Below are positions 31,293 through 42,532 of a stretch of 64,000 nt of DNA, one piece after another. The stretch's first letter is position 1. The number at the start of each line of letters is the position of its first letter. The notes under the pieces are model-generated. The model had not been told where the DNA came from. It was given only the letters and a program-made list of their open reading frames with translations, and did not search any database. Source of the stretch: Euleptes europaea (lineage: Eukaryota > Chordata > Lepidosauria > Squamata > Sphaerodactylidae); the NCBI RefSeq assembly GCF_029931775.1, contig NC_079321.1:13908501-13972500 (forward strand). Direction: 5' to 3'. The position numbers and the translations under genes were made by a program.

Positions 31293-31546
31293 GGGGAGGA
31301 GGAGGAGAAGAATTGGTTTTTATATGCTGACTTGCTCTACCTTTTAAGGAGAATCAAACTGGCTTACAATCTCCTTCCCTTTCTCTCCCCACAACAGACA
31401 CCTTGTAAGGTAGGTGGGGCTGAGAGAGTTCGGAGAGAACTGTGACTGGCCCAAGGTCCCCTAGCCGGCTTCATGTGTAGGAGTGGAGAATCAAACCTGG
31501 TACTCCAGATCAGAGTCCACTGCTCTTAACCACTACACCACGTTGG
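31293..31546 (-). mobile_element. CORE-type tRNA SINE
   Basis: GGAGAAGAATTGGTTTTTAT to ACCACTACACCACGTTGGCC on the + strand. Confidence 0.88.
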
Positions 31547-31748
31547 CCTGGCTAGCCCGATCTCCTCAGATCTTGGAAGCTAAGCAGGGTCGGCGCTGGT
31601 CAGTATTTGAATGAGAAACCACCAAGGTATACTGGGGTTGCCATGCTGAGGCAGGCAATGGCAAACCACCTCTGAACGTTTCTTGCCTTGAAAACCCCAT
31701 GGGGTCATCACAAGTCAGCCACAACTTGACAGTGCTTTCCACCACAGG
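31547..31748 (+). mobile_element. 5S-rRNA-derived SINE
   Basis: GGCTAGCCCGATCTCCTCAG, TCTTGGAAGCTAAGCAGGGT and CGGCGCTGGTCAGTATTTGA. It keeps a particularly 5S-like head (CCCGATCTC, GGTCGG). Ends near TTGACAGTGCTTTCC. Confidence 0.88.
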
Positions 31749-32604
31749 TTAGAAACAGCACTTTGACTTGTGACTGAGAACTGTATGGTAGTCAAGAAAA
31801 TCTGTTAAGCATACAACTATGTTCTGGACCAGCTAAAAGCTTTGCCTCCCAGACTGCCCCACCTAGAAGACATGGCACTAATCTTACCCGAGGTTGAACA
31901 ACTTGCGGCTGGGTTATTTTGCTACAATGGGCTGCGGTTCTGAACTGCTCAACTGTGCTGTATTTTATTAACACAGAATTATCCCACACTTCTAAACCAA
32001 AGGCAGCTTTATGCCACAGAAGACACTTGAGTGTCCATTTGCATGGCCAAATCTAAGAAACCAATCCAAGCTGCAGTTCAGATCCTTTAAGGGAGTGCAA
32101 CCCCAAGCAGAACACCCAAATCACAGATTTGCTGGTCAGCCATATCTCCAACTAACAAATTATTATGTAGCCCATTACTAAATCCAGACACTTGTTCAGA
32201 ACATTCCTAGCCTAACACAGATCCCAAGGAGAAACGAGAACTGGATATCACCAGCAAACAACAGTCTGGACTGTTGTTTTTAGGTCCTTTTAAAATTTAT
32301 TGCTAAAGGGGTGCGTGATGATAATGTTATGTACTTGGCACATGATTAAAGGCTAAGGACCACTGAGTTACAGAATCACACTTCCACTTAAGATCCCAAG
32401 AGAATCTCTGCTACTCACAATAGACGGTAATGCGTTCCACGGATCAATGGAATGACTTGGCATAAAGCAAGTTCATGGATTCCTTCTTCTCTGTTTGTGT
32501 GTGTCCAGTTCTCCGATGGTAGGCACATGGAGGACCCTCTGAAAATCAGAGGAAGAAGCCATGGCTTCTCATGGCACACCACAGCTCTAGATGGGCCAAT
32601 ATGA
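31749..32604 (-). other. CAB39L intron, no feature recognised
   Basis: No repeat or coding similarity seen. Confidence 0.35.
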
Positions 32605-32822
32605 GGGGAGTGACTGTGGCTCAGTGGTAAAGCATCTGCTTAGCATGCAGAAGGTCCCAGGTTCAACCCCTGGCATCTCCAGTTAAAGGTACTAGGCAAG
32701 TAGGTGATGTGACAGACCCCTGCCTGAGACCCTGGAGAGCAGCTGCCAGCCTGAGTAGACAATACTGACTTTGATGGACCGAGGGTCTGATTCTGTATAA
32801 GGCAACTGCAGGTGTTCATGGG
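32605..32822 (+). mobile_element. tRNA-Ala-like SINE, near full length
   Basis: GACTGTGGCTCAGTGGTAAA, GCATGCAGAAGGTCCCAGG, TTCAACCCCTGGCATCTCCA, then the tail to GTATAAGGCAACTGCAGGTG. The anticodon-arm region and B box are close to tRNA-Ala. Confidence 0.9.
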
Positions 32823-33914
32823 GTCACTTCTTTGATGCAAGAATTCAGCAAACAACTGGAAAGTTGGTTTCCTTCATTCCAAACTTCTGCAAAAGAACAG
32901 CGTTCAGACATATGACAGACTGGGCCTAATGGGATATGAAGCTACCATAGAAGGGACAGAAACCTGCCCAGCCTGTCTACACATCACCTAGGCGATACAC
33001 GGAATATTTAATTTACAACAAGGAACTCGAATGCAAACACGAGCTCAGCCCGATTTATTTTGTTAGCTACGCTTCGGAGGCTCCTTCCTGCTCTGGTGCT
33101 GAAATGCAAGCTGCAGCTGCTTTCGACCATTAAAGGGGCACCAACAGTATTGCTTCAGCAAAGCTAAATCATTACGCTAAGGCTCGCCCTGTTAACACTT
33201 CCACAACCATTCTACAGAGATAATAAAGGCAGCATTTCAGAGGTCTGCCTCAGGAGCTGATCAGACGGCACAAAACTTCACAGACGTTTAGCCAATGAAA
33301 TCCCGGCATAAGATTTTCAAGAGTAAATCAGGAGGATAAAGAAATAGCTGGAAAGTTGCATGCCTGGACAAAATTTTCTGCATATAAATGGAGCTGGATA
33401 TGTGCTTCCTCATGACTGAAGAAATGTAAGAGAGACGGCTTCTTCAAGGTGCTGCTGGACTTCTCCATACCTGCAGCTCCCAACCTGAAGGAAGTTATGG
33501 GAGTGCAAATGCCACTTCCTCCAGGTCGGGAGCGGCAGGTATTTGCCCATCCCAGTGGCCCAGCAGCTTACCATTTGTAGACTCCTCAAATAAGTTATGG
33601 AGTTTCCAGCCACGCAAATTCCTTATTTATAGCAGCGAGAAAACTGCTATGACTGTCACACATCATAATGTGTAGTTAATGGCCCCAGTTTTCATAGCTT
33701 ACTTTTTGAAATAAAGGCTGCAGCACCCAGCACCCAGCAGGCAAAGCAAATTACCTTGCAAACACATTTCCTTCTTAGGAATGCCCCTATTAAACCATAA
33801 TCGCAAAAGATAGGCCTTGGACACTAAATACATGGTAAAAGAGTCAATACATTACATAATACCAGTAGTACGGTTCAGAGCTGCTCGGAGTTTCTTTAGG
33901 CTGGTGAGTGGTTT
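32823..33914 (-). other. CAB39L intron, no feature recognised
   Basis: Low-repeat stretch; no coding or conserved motif identified by eye. Confidence 0.35.
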
Positions 33915-34500
33915 TATTTATTTATTTAATATATTTTTTAAAGTAACAAGGGGCGAGGGGAAAACAGAAGAAGGTAATATAAAATTTCATACATTTCTTC
34001 CTTGGCACCCAGATTATGTTACAGTAAACTCGCTAATACATTACAAACTAGCCAAAAAATAATAATATCCAATATTTTCCACATTTCTTATCCTGTCTTT
34101 TTTTTTTCTCTTCTTGACTTATCTTCATTTCTTCTTCTTTTTACGACACAAACTTAATTATAGTCCAAATTGAATTATAGAAGACATAATCACTCAATAA
34201 AACAGGCTATCTATATAAAATTACAAATAATTATGTACAAAGTAATTTACTGTCTTTATTACTATGTATTGCTATTAATCCTAATACCATTTTGAAATAA
34301 ACATAATAAAATCAATAATATTGATAAAAAGCTTCCACTTTTCTTGGAATACCGTAGATCAGGAGATTTCATATTTACTTGATTTGTAAGCCTGGCCATT
34401 AAAGCAAATTCTTGAAGTTTATCCTTCCACTCTGGGTTTTATTAATTAATATGCCTGGCAATAAAATAGTTTGCATAACTCAAGATAAAATGCCATAAGG
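33915..34500 (-). mobile_element. L1-like LINE 3' region
   Basis: AT-rich block with a T/A-rich left end. GGCCATTAAAGCAAATTCTT and CCTTCCACTCTGGG parallel the antisense L1 3' region at 8990-9060 and 57350-57440. Confidence 0.5.
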
Positions 34501-35289
34501 GGGGGGGGAAGAGGCATGGGAGAGTGAGACTAGAAAACGCCTGTCAGCACACTACTTAGCAGCTTATTGTGGAAAACCACCAATAACCTAAAGAATCTCT
34601 TCTCATTTCTTAACTCTATTTGCCTAAACTAGCTGAAGCGTACTTGCTGTGCCCAGATGCAAGAGACCAACCCCCTAGTGAGACACTCTCAAAAAGGAAA
34701 AAAAAAACCTAGCAGAGTTCCAAGGAAGCCTCCCTTTATTTACCTTTCATTTAATGCTTCCCCTCTTGAAGACACATGGCCGAAAAACAAGACTGGAGAA
34801 TCCACCCGGTGAACAATAACTGCGACAGTTGGGGGAAAATAGCCCTTTGTGCAGGCCTGCAAGAAGAGGTCCGGTAAATTTCCACTCTTCTCCTGTGCTC
34901 AGGTCCCAAGCTTGGCTTGTCTCAAATCAGCCCCGGGCAGCTCTGTTTCTGGTCAGACCAGCTTTGTGAATGAGCAGCTGCAGGTTCCTCCCTCCCCTCC
35001 ACCCTACACACCGCCCCGACTCTCGACATTCAGTTCAATCAGGTCAGGGCATTTGAAGACAATTCATTCCTTATTCAAATATTGTGTTTTATCAGCCGTT
35101 TCTACCCAGAGATAAAAGTCAGACCCAGAATTCACAAGAACAAAAAGCCACAACCCAAAATGTTATTTGTGTAAAGTTTTTTTCCCTTTATATTTTTCCA
35201 GTATAAAAGGGAAGCTGCTCAGTTTATACCCGATTGTGTTACAGAAATCTCTGCTACGCTCTTATTTTTGCCTCGGCTTCCTTCTGAGG
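34501..35289 (-). other. CAB39L intron, no feature recognised
   Basis: G homopolymer at about 34499-34508. Otherwise no family identified. Confidence 0.35.
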
Positions 35290-35653
35290 CAGGGGGTCCC
35301 CAACCTTTCTGAGCCTGCGGGCACATTTGGAAGTCTGACACGGGATGGTGGGTGCAGCAACAAGATGGCTGCCACAAGATGGCTGCCGCAGGAGGCGGAG
35401 CCAGCCACTAAATGGCTGCCACGGCTCAAATTCAGTAACGGTGCAGATCCTTGTGCCGTGGTGGCAGCTGCTGCCAAAGCAACATTTTTTTAAAAAAAAT
35501 ATCTGCACAATCAAATCTCCAGTAGTCGATCAGAAGCTTTGCTGGGCAAAAGCCCTACCTGGCCCCACCCACTTCCTACAAACACGTAGTGGGCACAAGA
35601 AAAAGTGTCGGTCGGCGCTGTGGCATCCACGGGCACCACGCTGGGGGACCCCT
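35290..35653. mobile_element. hAT-like non-autonomous DNA transposon
   Basis: Starts CAGGGGGTCCCCAACC and ends GGGGGACCCCT. Body repeats AAGATGGCTGCC and contains TGGTGGCAGCTGCTGCCAAA. Same family at 48578, 55887 and 60054. Confidence 0.8.
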
Positions 35654-36050
35654 TTCCTAAGGGGATAGCATGAATCCTTACAAAACAATAATAAAAGCCA
35701 TTCGCCAGCATGGGAAAACTTTGGTCAGAATGGCTCTTTCATACTAAAATCCAAGTGACTTTTACGCTCTGCTTGATATATACTGTTTTAATGTGTTTCA
35801 CATCATAATTGTAATTATGAACAGAAGCATACAGCACCAATAATATATTTAACTGGCTTGAGGGTTGTTTTTTTTAAAAGAGAAATGACAGGAAGGGAGG
35901 AATAACATATCATGTCTATTAAGCAAAAGAAAAATAAATATTATTTTAGAAGGAAATTATATTCTACAAACCCTCTCAAGGGAACCAAAAGGAGTTTACA
36001 TTCCCTAATAGTGTCTAACATATATTACAGACAAGGTGGGGGAAGAGCAG

Positions 36051-36953
36051 CAGGGTGGATTTGATTTAAATGAAATTGATTTAAATAACGATTTAAATTG
36101 CTAGTCAGTACAACTCAATTTTCATGATTGAAATCACTAGTCAGTAAGACTATATTTAAATCATGGTTTTCTACCTAAACAGCGCTTCTCATTATGTTGT
36201 TTCATTCGGGCCACCAGGCCTTGCATTTATTCATTGCTGTGTTTGCATTTTGCACGCAAGCCTGCCTTACCCATAGGTAGAGGAACTTCATTAAAATATT
36301 GCCAAACTGGTCTCTTTTACAGCCTGCTGCCATTATAGGTTTTCTCCTCCAGGGAGAGAATAATATGATAAACATCAGGCTATACACACAAAGATCCCAA
36401 GGCTTGTGGAGAATTCTGCTCAAAAGGTTTCACCTATCATTTTTACTGCTTGCCCTTTCCTCCTCACACCTAGCTCCTTGGGCAGATCTATTCCACTCCA
36501 ATCAATCTTCTATTCACTGAACTTCTTGAAACTTAGCACTTAAGAGGTAAGGGGTTGATTCTGTGTACACAGATTTGCAGAGGAGCAATGGGATTAAGGT
36601 CTTTCCCTGAACTCTGGATATTTATTTTGTAACATTTTTGCTGTGGAGAAGGGGCATGTTATCTTGCACACAAATTCACAGTTTTGAGAACTGCAAAACC
36701 AAGCATCTGTGATATCTTCTAGATTGAAAAACTGCTCAAAATAATCTTACAGAAACCTCTGGAGGAGCATGACATTGTGAAAGGATTAATGGGATTCATT
36801 TACAAAAAAATGTAAACATTGTAACAATAGATAGCATCATGCTACATGATTAAAAACAAATCCTTATTTCATGATGTAACTTAAATAGAAAACTACCTTT
36901 TTATTTTTAAAAATCTGATTTTTTTAAAAAATCATTGATTTTTATCCACCCTG
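36051..36953. mobile_element. 903-bp DNA transposon with CAGGGTGGAT ends
   Basis: CAGGGTGGAT at 36051-36060 and its reverse complement ATCCACCCTG at 36944-36953 bracket a region whose subterminal parts are rich in GATTTAAAT/ATTTAAATC motifs. No transposase ORF seen. Probably hAT-like. Confidence 0.75.
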
Positions 36954-37308
36954 GAAATAAAGATAATTTGCTTCACTACACTGTTGAATTCCAATCTACC
37001 CGTAGTTTCAATGTGAATCTCTCTGCATTGTTAACTATACCAGCCTTACTGGGGAACGCAACGTAATCCTTCATATTTGCAAAATGTCCACATAAATGAT
37101 AAAAAGCATGTTGTGTTTAGCAAAGTCTCAAAAGTTAAAAATTCCAGTAGGGTTAACCATGTTATTCTGCTACTGTCAAAATAAATAAACAAAGAGAATA
37201 TTGGGGCAAGTTAAAGATTCACCACCAGGATATGGGGTTTTTTTTGGGTGCAAACAGCATTTTGCAGTCAATTTTTCACACATATACCACCTTTACCCCT
37301 AAAAAGGT

Positions 37309-37552
37309 CCAATGTGGCGTGTGTGTGTGTAAAGTGCCCTGAAGTCGCAGCCGACTTATGGCGACCCCTTTTTGGGGTTTTCATGGCAAGAGACTAACAG
37401 AGGTGGTTTGCCAGTGCCTTCCTCTGCACAGCAACTCTGGTCTTCCTTGGTGGTCTCCCATCCAAATACTAACCAGGGCTGACCCTGCTTAGCTCCTGAG
37501 ATCTGACGAGATCAGGCTAGCCTGGGCCATCCAGGTCAGGGCCCAATGTGGC
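37309..37552 (-). mobile_element. 5S-rRNA-derived SINE with 10-bp target duplication
   Basis: Element 37319-37542 on the minus strand, GCCCTGACCTGGATGGCCCA to the (CA)n end. It is flanked by exact CCAATGTGGC copies at 37309-37318 and 37543-37552, which define both ends (about 224 bp). Confidence 0.95.
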
Positions 37553-37749
37553 TTACACATACATATATACACAAAGTTATATTAAACACATGTACCCATT
37601 TCAGAACAACAACTGCTTAGCAGGCAGCAAAATAATAATAAAGCATTGACGTGCCCCTCCCAAACCCTTCTACCAGCTTATGGATATAATTAATTCTGTC
37701 CTCTCCATGGAGAACAGCAGCACCCAGCCTTAGCTACCACCACAGTGAG

Positions 37750-38440
37750 CAGAAGATAACAGCCCTGCTGGATCAGACCTGTGGTCCATCTAGTCCAGCA
37801 TCCTCTCTCACGCAGTAGCCAACCAGTTCCTCCCGAGAGCCAACAACAGGGCATAGAATAGTCCCTAGGTGTCACATAAGAAAGGCCATGCTGGATCAGA
37901 CCATAGTCCATCAAGTGCAGCAATCTGTTCACATAGTGGTCAACCAGGTGCCTCCAGGAAGCCCACAAACAAGACGGCTGCAGCAACATTATCCTGCCTG
38001 TGTTCCACAACACCTAATATAATTGACATGCTCCTCTGATACCGGAGAGAATAGGTGTGCATAGCCCTATCCTCCATGAACATGTCCACTCTCCTCTTAA
38101 AGCCTTCCAAGTTGGCAGCCATCACCACATCCTGGGGCAGGGAGTTCCACAATTTAACGATGGGTTGTGTGAAGAAATACTTCCTTTTATCTGTTTTGAA
38201 TCTCTCACCCTCCAGCTTCAGCAGATGACCCCACGATCTAGTATTATGAGAGAGCACAGTAGAGCAGAAGGAACCCCTTTACGTTCCAAAAGCACAATTA
38301 TATTTTGGATCTGGATTACACCTCCATTTTCCATCACTCGCTTATACAGACAAAGCTGTATGTTCACGGAGGGGGGAAGGCAGAACAGCTGGCACTGCAG
38401 AAAGGTATGCACCATTTCACAAGCCTGCTTGTTGCAGTGT
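37750..38440 (-). mobile_element. CR1 LINE, different subfamily
   Basis: The minus-strand frame 37940-38257 reads KYFFTQPIVKLWNSLPQDVV then MAANLEGFKRRVDMFMEDRA, the CR1 RT C-terminus. The 3' region (TGGATCAGACCATAGTCCAT) appears twice. Confidence 0.85.
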
Positions 38441-38441
38441 C

Positions 38442-38746
38442 AGCGTGGTGTAGTGGTTAAGAGCGGTGGTTTGGAGTGGTGGACTCTAATCTGGAGAGCT
38501 GGGTTTGATTCCCCACTCCTCCACAAAAGCAGTAGACGCTAATCTGGTGAACCGGGTTGGTTTCCCCACTCCTACACATGAAGCCAGCTGGGTGACCTTG
38601 GGCTAGTCACAGCTCTTAGAGCTCTCTCCGCCCCACCTGCCTCACCTGGTGACTGTTGTGGGGAGGAAGGTGAGTGTAAGCCGGTTTGATTCTTCCTTAA
38701 GTGGTACAGAAAGTTGGCATATAAAAACCAACTCTTCTTCCTCTTG
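38442..38746 (+). mobile_element. CORE-type tRNA SINE
   Basis: GTCAGCGTGGTGTAGTGGTT to AAAACCAACTCTTCTTCCTC. Confidence 0.9.
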
Positions 38747-39261
38747 TTGTCCTGCATTCCATTCAATATCCTTTCATAAACTGGAGTCTAGTGGCATGTG
38801 AAACACTAACAGCATAAGTTTTCATGGACTAGTTTTCTCAGCCTCTGAGAAAACTGGCTCAATTTCACAAAACCTAGTGTAGGGATCAAGCCTTGTCAGC
38901 CTTTCAATTGCCATTAGACTCCTGTTTGTTTGCCACAACTGAGAAAACAGCTCCCCCTCAAGACCACATATATTACTCAACTGTATTCTGAGACCATCCT
39001 AAATAGCATTCTCTGAACCTCTGCCTCCCGCCATTCTGGGAATAACATTTCGTGTCGCACAAAGGAGAAGGGGGAGAACAATGAACTCCACTCAGATCCA
39101 TGGAGGAAAAGCAAGATAAAAAAAAATACTAAACAAATATACTTTTACCCAACACTGGGCTCACAAGGCAAAAAAAAAATCTCTCTAGATTTCACTGCAG
39201 GTTGTCCTAAATCAGGCTCATCACCAATTCCAGCCTCCACCATTAGAAGTGAAGGCTACCT
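38747..39261 (-). other. CAB39L intron, unassigned
   Basis: AAGTTTTCATGGACTAGTTT near 38815 is repeat-like, but I could not place it. Confidence 0.3.
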
Positions 39262-39650
39262 CAGAAGTTGAGTTGCCAACCTCCAGGTAGTAGCTGATCT
39301 CCAGCCGATCGACATCAGTACACCTGGAAAAAATGGCTGCTTTGGCAACTGGACTCTATGGCATTGAAGTCCCTCCCCTCCCCTAACCCCACCCTCCTTA
39401 GGATCCTCCCCAAAAATCTCCTGCTGGAGGCAAAGAGGGACCTGGAAACACTACTCAGGGATGCCAACTCCAGACTAGGAAATTCCTGGAGATCTGGGGG
39501 GGGTGGAGCCTGGGGGAGGGACCTCAGCAAATTATAATGCCACAGAATCTACATTCCAAAGCAGGCACTTTCTCCAAGGGAGCTGACCTCTACACTCTGG
39601 AGATCAACTGCAATTCCAGGATATCTCCAGGCAGCTCTGAGAGGGTGGCA
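39262..39650. mobile_element. Two facing copies of the GTTGCCAACCTCC repeat
   Basis: 39267-39450 is oriented as 30652-30975. 39460-39650 carries the same body reversed (GGAGATCTGG, GGGTGGCAAC end). Confidence 0.65.
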
Positions 39651-39689
39651 ACATTACAGGAGCGTCCTCTGCCTGCCTCCTGCACCCCA

Positions 39690-39920
39690 GCAGCCCTGAT
39701 GGGGGCAAAAAGGCAGGGTATACTCCCTGAAAAGACAGTCATGCTAGGAAAAGTTGAGGGCAGCAGGAAAAGAGGAAGACCCAACAAGAGATGGATTGAC
39801 TCAATAAAGGAAGCCACAGCCTTCAATTTGCAGGATCTGAGCAGGGCTGTCAAAGACAGGACATTTTGGAGGACTTTCATTCATAGGGTCGGCCATGAGT
39901 CGGAAGCGACTTGACGGCAC

Positions 39921-39951
<31 letters not shown>

Positions 39952-39955
39952 CCTG
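39690..39955 (+). mobile_element. RTE/Bov-B-like LINE 3' end
   Basis: Encodes KTVMLGKVEGSRKRGRPNKR and WIDSIKEATAFNLQDLSRAV then KDRTFWRTFIHRVGHESEAT. This is the RT-ORF C-terminus, similar in plan to ruminant Bov-B. It ends CGACTTGACGGCACTTCACA plus (CA)n. Confidence 0.85.
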
Positions 39956-39999
39956 TAAACAAATGACACAAGACAAATAACAGCGCCTTCTATGAATAC

Positions 40000-40149
40000 A
40001 TAAAAACCAAAAATAATAATGTAACCTTATGAGACTCAGCAGATTCATACTTGAGATCAAACTTAATCAGTTAATAACGTAAGGTACTATGACACTTTAC
40101 AAAGGGGCAGTACTACTAGATATATTAACGCTGTATAATATCTATGTAT

Positions 40150-40180
<31 letters not shown>

Positions 40181-40300
40181 TGTATATATCTTTTTCTTTT
40201 CTTTTCCTCACCCCATTACCCTTTTTTCCTTCTGTATCCCATTTACTATTAAAAACCAATAAAAATATTTATATTTAAAAAAAAAGACAAACAACAGTGG
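40000..40300 (+). mobile_element. Probable L1-like 3' end with (TTTA)n
   Basis: AT-rich, with a (TTTA)n run at about 40146-40183 and a terminal TTAAAAACCAATAAAAATAT then poly(A). Confidence 0.5.
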
Positions 40301-40439
40301 ACTATACTGCAAGGCGGTTGTAAGCATCCACACTTCAATATGGGGTGCCAGAACCCCAGAGCACGCTTCATTTAATACAGTGTTTAAAAAAAACCAAAAA
40401 CTCCCCTCCAACTGACATTTTGCACACGCCACAAGACCT

Positions 40440-40800
40440 ACGGTTAGAGGCCAGACACCATCCTTTACTTCTTTCTCGGAGGGAGGAAGTGACGACACGA
40501 GGCGCCGCTGCCCGCTCGCCGTTACGCCTCACCCCAGGCTTCCTTCGAGGCGGCCGCCGTCAGTTTTTACCCCGCAACGGTAAGGAAGACAGACGCGCGT
40601 CGCGAGCGACCAGGAAGTCCCATGACAAGACGGCGTCGGCGCTTCTGAAGCCTCTGACGCCTCGCCGGGAAAAAACACTTCCGGCCCCGCCCCTTCCGCT
40701 CGGAACCGCTGCGGCGAAGTGGACGCTCATTGGCTGAAACGTGGACTGACGCCCTGTCGCCAACAAGGCGCTCTCCTGCGCCTCCTGGCCGTTAAGAGGT
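40440..40800 (-). promoter_or_regulatory. CAB39L: CpG-rich CAB39L promoter / 5' non-coding exon region
   Basis: A GC- and CpG-rich island in AT-rich surroundings. Contains an ETS-type site ACTTCCGG (40677-40684), a GC box CCCCGCCCC (40685-40693) and a CCAAT box on the minus strand (ATTGGCTG, 40729-40736). Two possible minus-strand donors lie at 40468/40467 and 40570/40569. It is the only such island upstream of the CAB39L coding exons. Confidence 0.75.
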
Positions 40801-40850
40801 TGTAGGGGAAAGGCGGCTTTGTGTGTAGCCTCAATTTCGGGGTGACTGTT

Positions 40851-41059
40851 TTTTAAAAAAAAATAATTTTTTTTATTGTTTTCTCATTTTATACATCATG
40901 AAACCTTTTCCTTATATGCTTAACAATATAAATTCAACTCTATAAATTCTAATCTAAAAATAACAAAACATAATTGACTTCCCCTTCACTCTCGTCTGTC
41001 CATAATTAAATTGTGTATACTTTTGCTAATATTATAATCCCCCCACTCGATTGCTTTGC
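40851..41059 (-). mobile_element. L1-like insertion with 18-bp target duplication
   Basis: Flanked by AATTTCGGGGTGACTGTT (40833-40850) and AATTTCCGGGTGACTGTT (41060-41077), one mismatch. Poly(T) at its left end shows minus-strand orientation. Confidence 0.85.
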
Positions 41060-41451
41060 AATTTCCGGGTGACTGTTGAAGGCTTTGCCTTCTGCCCTCA
41101 GGGTGGTGAAAAGTGACAGCTGCCCATAGGGAACTACGGAGACATTCCAGATTGGCAGGGATGTGCCCTTCCTCCCCCCGCCATAGTGTGTGCCGTCAAG
41201 TCGCCCCCCACTCGTGGCGACCCTATGAATCAAAAGTCCTCCAAAATGTCCTGTCTTTGACAGCCTTGCTCAGATCTTGCAAATTGAGGGCTGGGGCTTC
41301 CTTCATTGAGTCAATCCGTCTCTTGTTGGGTCCTCCTCTTTCCCTGCTGCCCTCAACTTTTCCTAGCATGACTGTCTTTTCCAGTGACTCTGGTCTTCCC
41401 ATAATGTGACCAAAACACGACAGCCTCAGTTTAGTCATTTTAGCTTCTAGG

Positions 41452-41767
41452 TGTAAGCACTTGTGTTCACCGAATTCCAATAGCCACACCAGAGACAAAA
41501 GTCCAAAAGAGTTGGTTTATCGGCAACAAGTATGCAGAGCTTAGAGACCAAAAGGCAGGGACGAAGGGGGATGGGGTTGCACTTGGTTATATGGAGAATA
41601 CAGACATAGGATTACAGTCCCATCATGATTACAGAAGCGGTCTGAGAATATCACGCCCCCACGGACCTCAGACCCTGGGAAGTGCAGCAGAGCAAAGCAG
41701 CTGGCAGCTGCTCCAGAAAACAACCTTGAAGTCAAGGCAAAATGGAGTGTCTACAGACAGCCTGACA
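41452..41767. mobile_element. Solo LTR of an LTR retroelement
   Basis: 316 bp starting TGT and ending ACA, flanked by exact CTAGG copies (41447-41451 and 41768-41772). No internal region. Fossil. Confidence 0.75.
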
Positions 41768-41948
41768 CTAGGGTTAGTTTAGGCTTCATTTGATCTATAA
41801 CCCACCGATTTGTTTTTTTTGGTGGCCCAGGGTATCCGTAACGCTCTCCAACACCGCATTTCAAAGGGATCTACTTTCTTCCTATCAGCTTTCTTCAATG
41901 TCCAGCTTTCACACCCGTACATAATAATAGGGAATAGGATGGCATGAA

Positions 41949-42494
41949 TGGCTAGGCAGGTGGGTGGCTAGTAAAGTCTATGGAAAGTCCCATTCCAGGA
42001 GGAAGCAAGCGCTCTCTGGAAGGCTCAGACTCTGGGGAACTCTTTGGGCTGGGGAGAGCAGCTCCCACCCTTACAATGAATGGCCAGGTTGCCAGTTCGC
42101 AGGTGCACCTGGCGGGAGATGCATCCCCCTATACAAGTGCCCTTTCCAACACCTGCAAGTTCCCTCCAAAGAGAGGAATTCTTCGCATCTTTGCACCTGG
42201 GGCTTGGAGCCGGTGTTTTACTTGTGCAACTGGAGTGACACATGTTTTCCATGCCCGATTGAATTGTAGGTAGAAATCGGAAAGAAAGGGCCTGTGCAAT
42301 CTGGACCATTTCATGGTCACTTCCAGTTCAGTAAGAGTTTAGTGAGAAAAGAGCCATATTTCTAGAAGTGTGTAGAGTGCCTAGGGAGGTACTGTAGGAT
42401 GTGATCTGGAAACCTGGGGTGTGTTTGTGGGGTACCCTTGACAAAGCCGGGGCTTATTTAGTATAGTATACTATAAATTACTATAAATATATAG
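41949..42494 (+). mobile_element. 546-bp retro-inserted sequence of unknown origin
   Basis: Flanked by 24-bp repeats at 41925-41948 and 42495-42518 with two mismatches. The AT-rich right end suggests + orientation. An open frame at about 41980-42273 shows no recognised family. Confidence 0.65.
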
Positions 42495-42532
42495 TAATAG
42501 GGAATACGATGGCGTGAATTATCCTGATCTTA

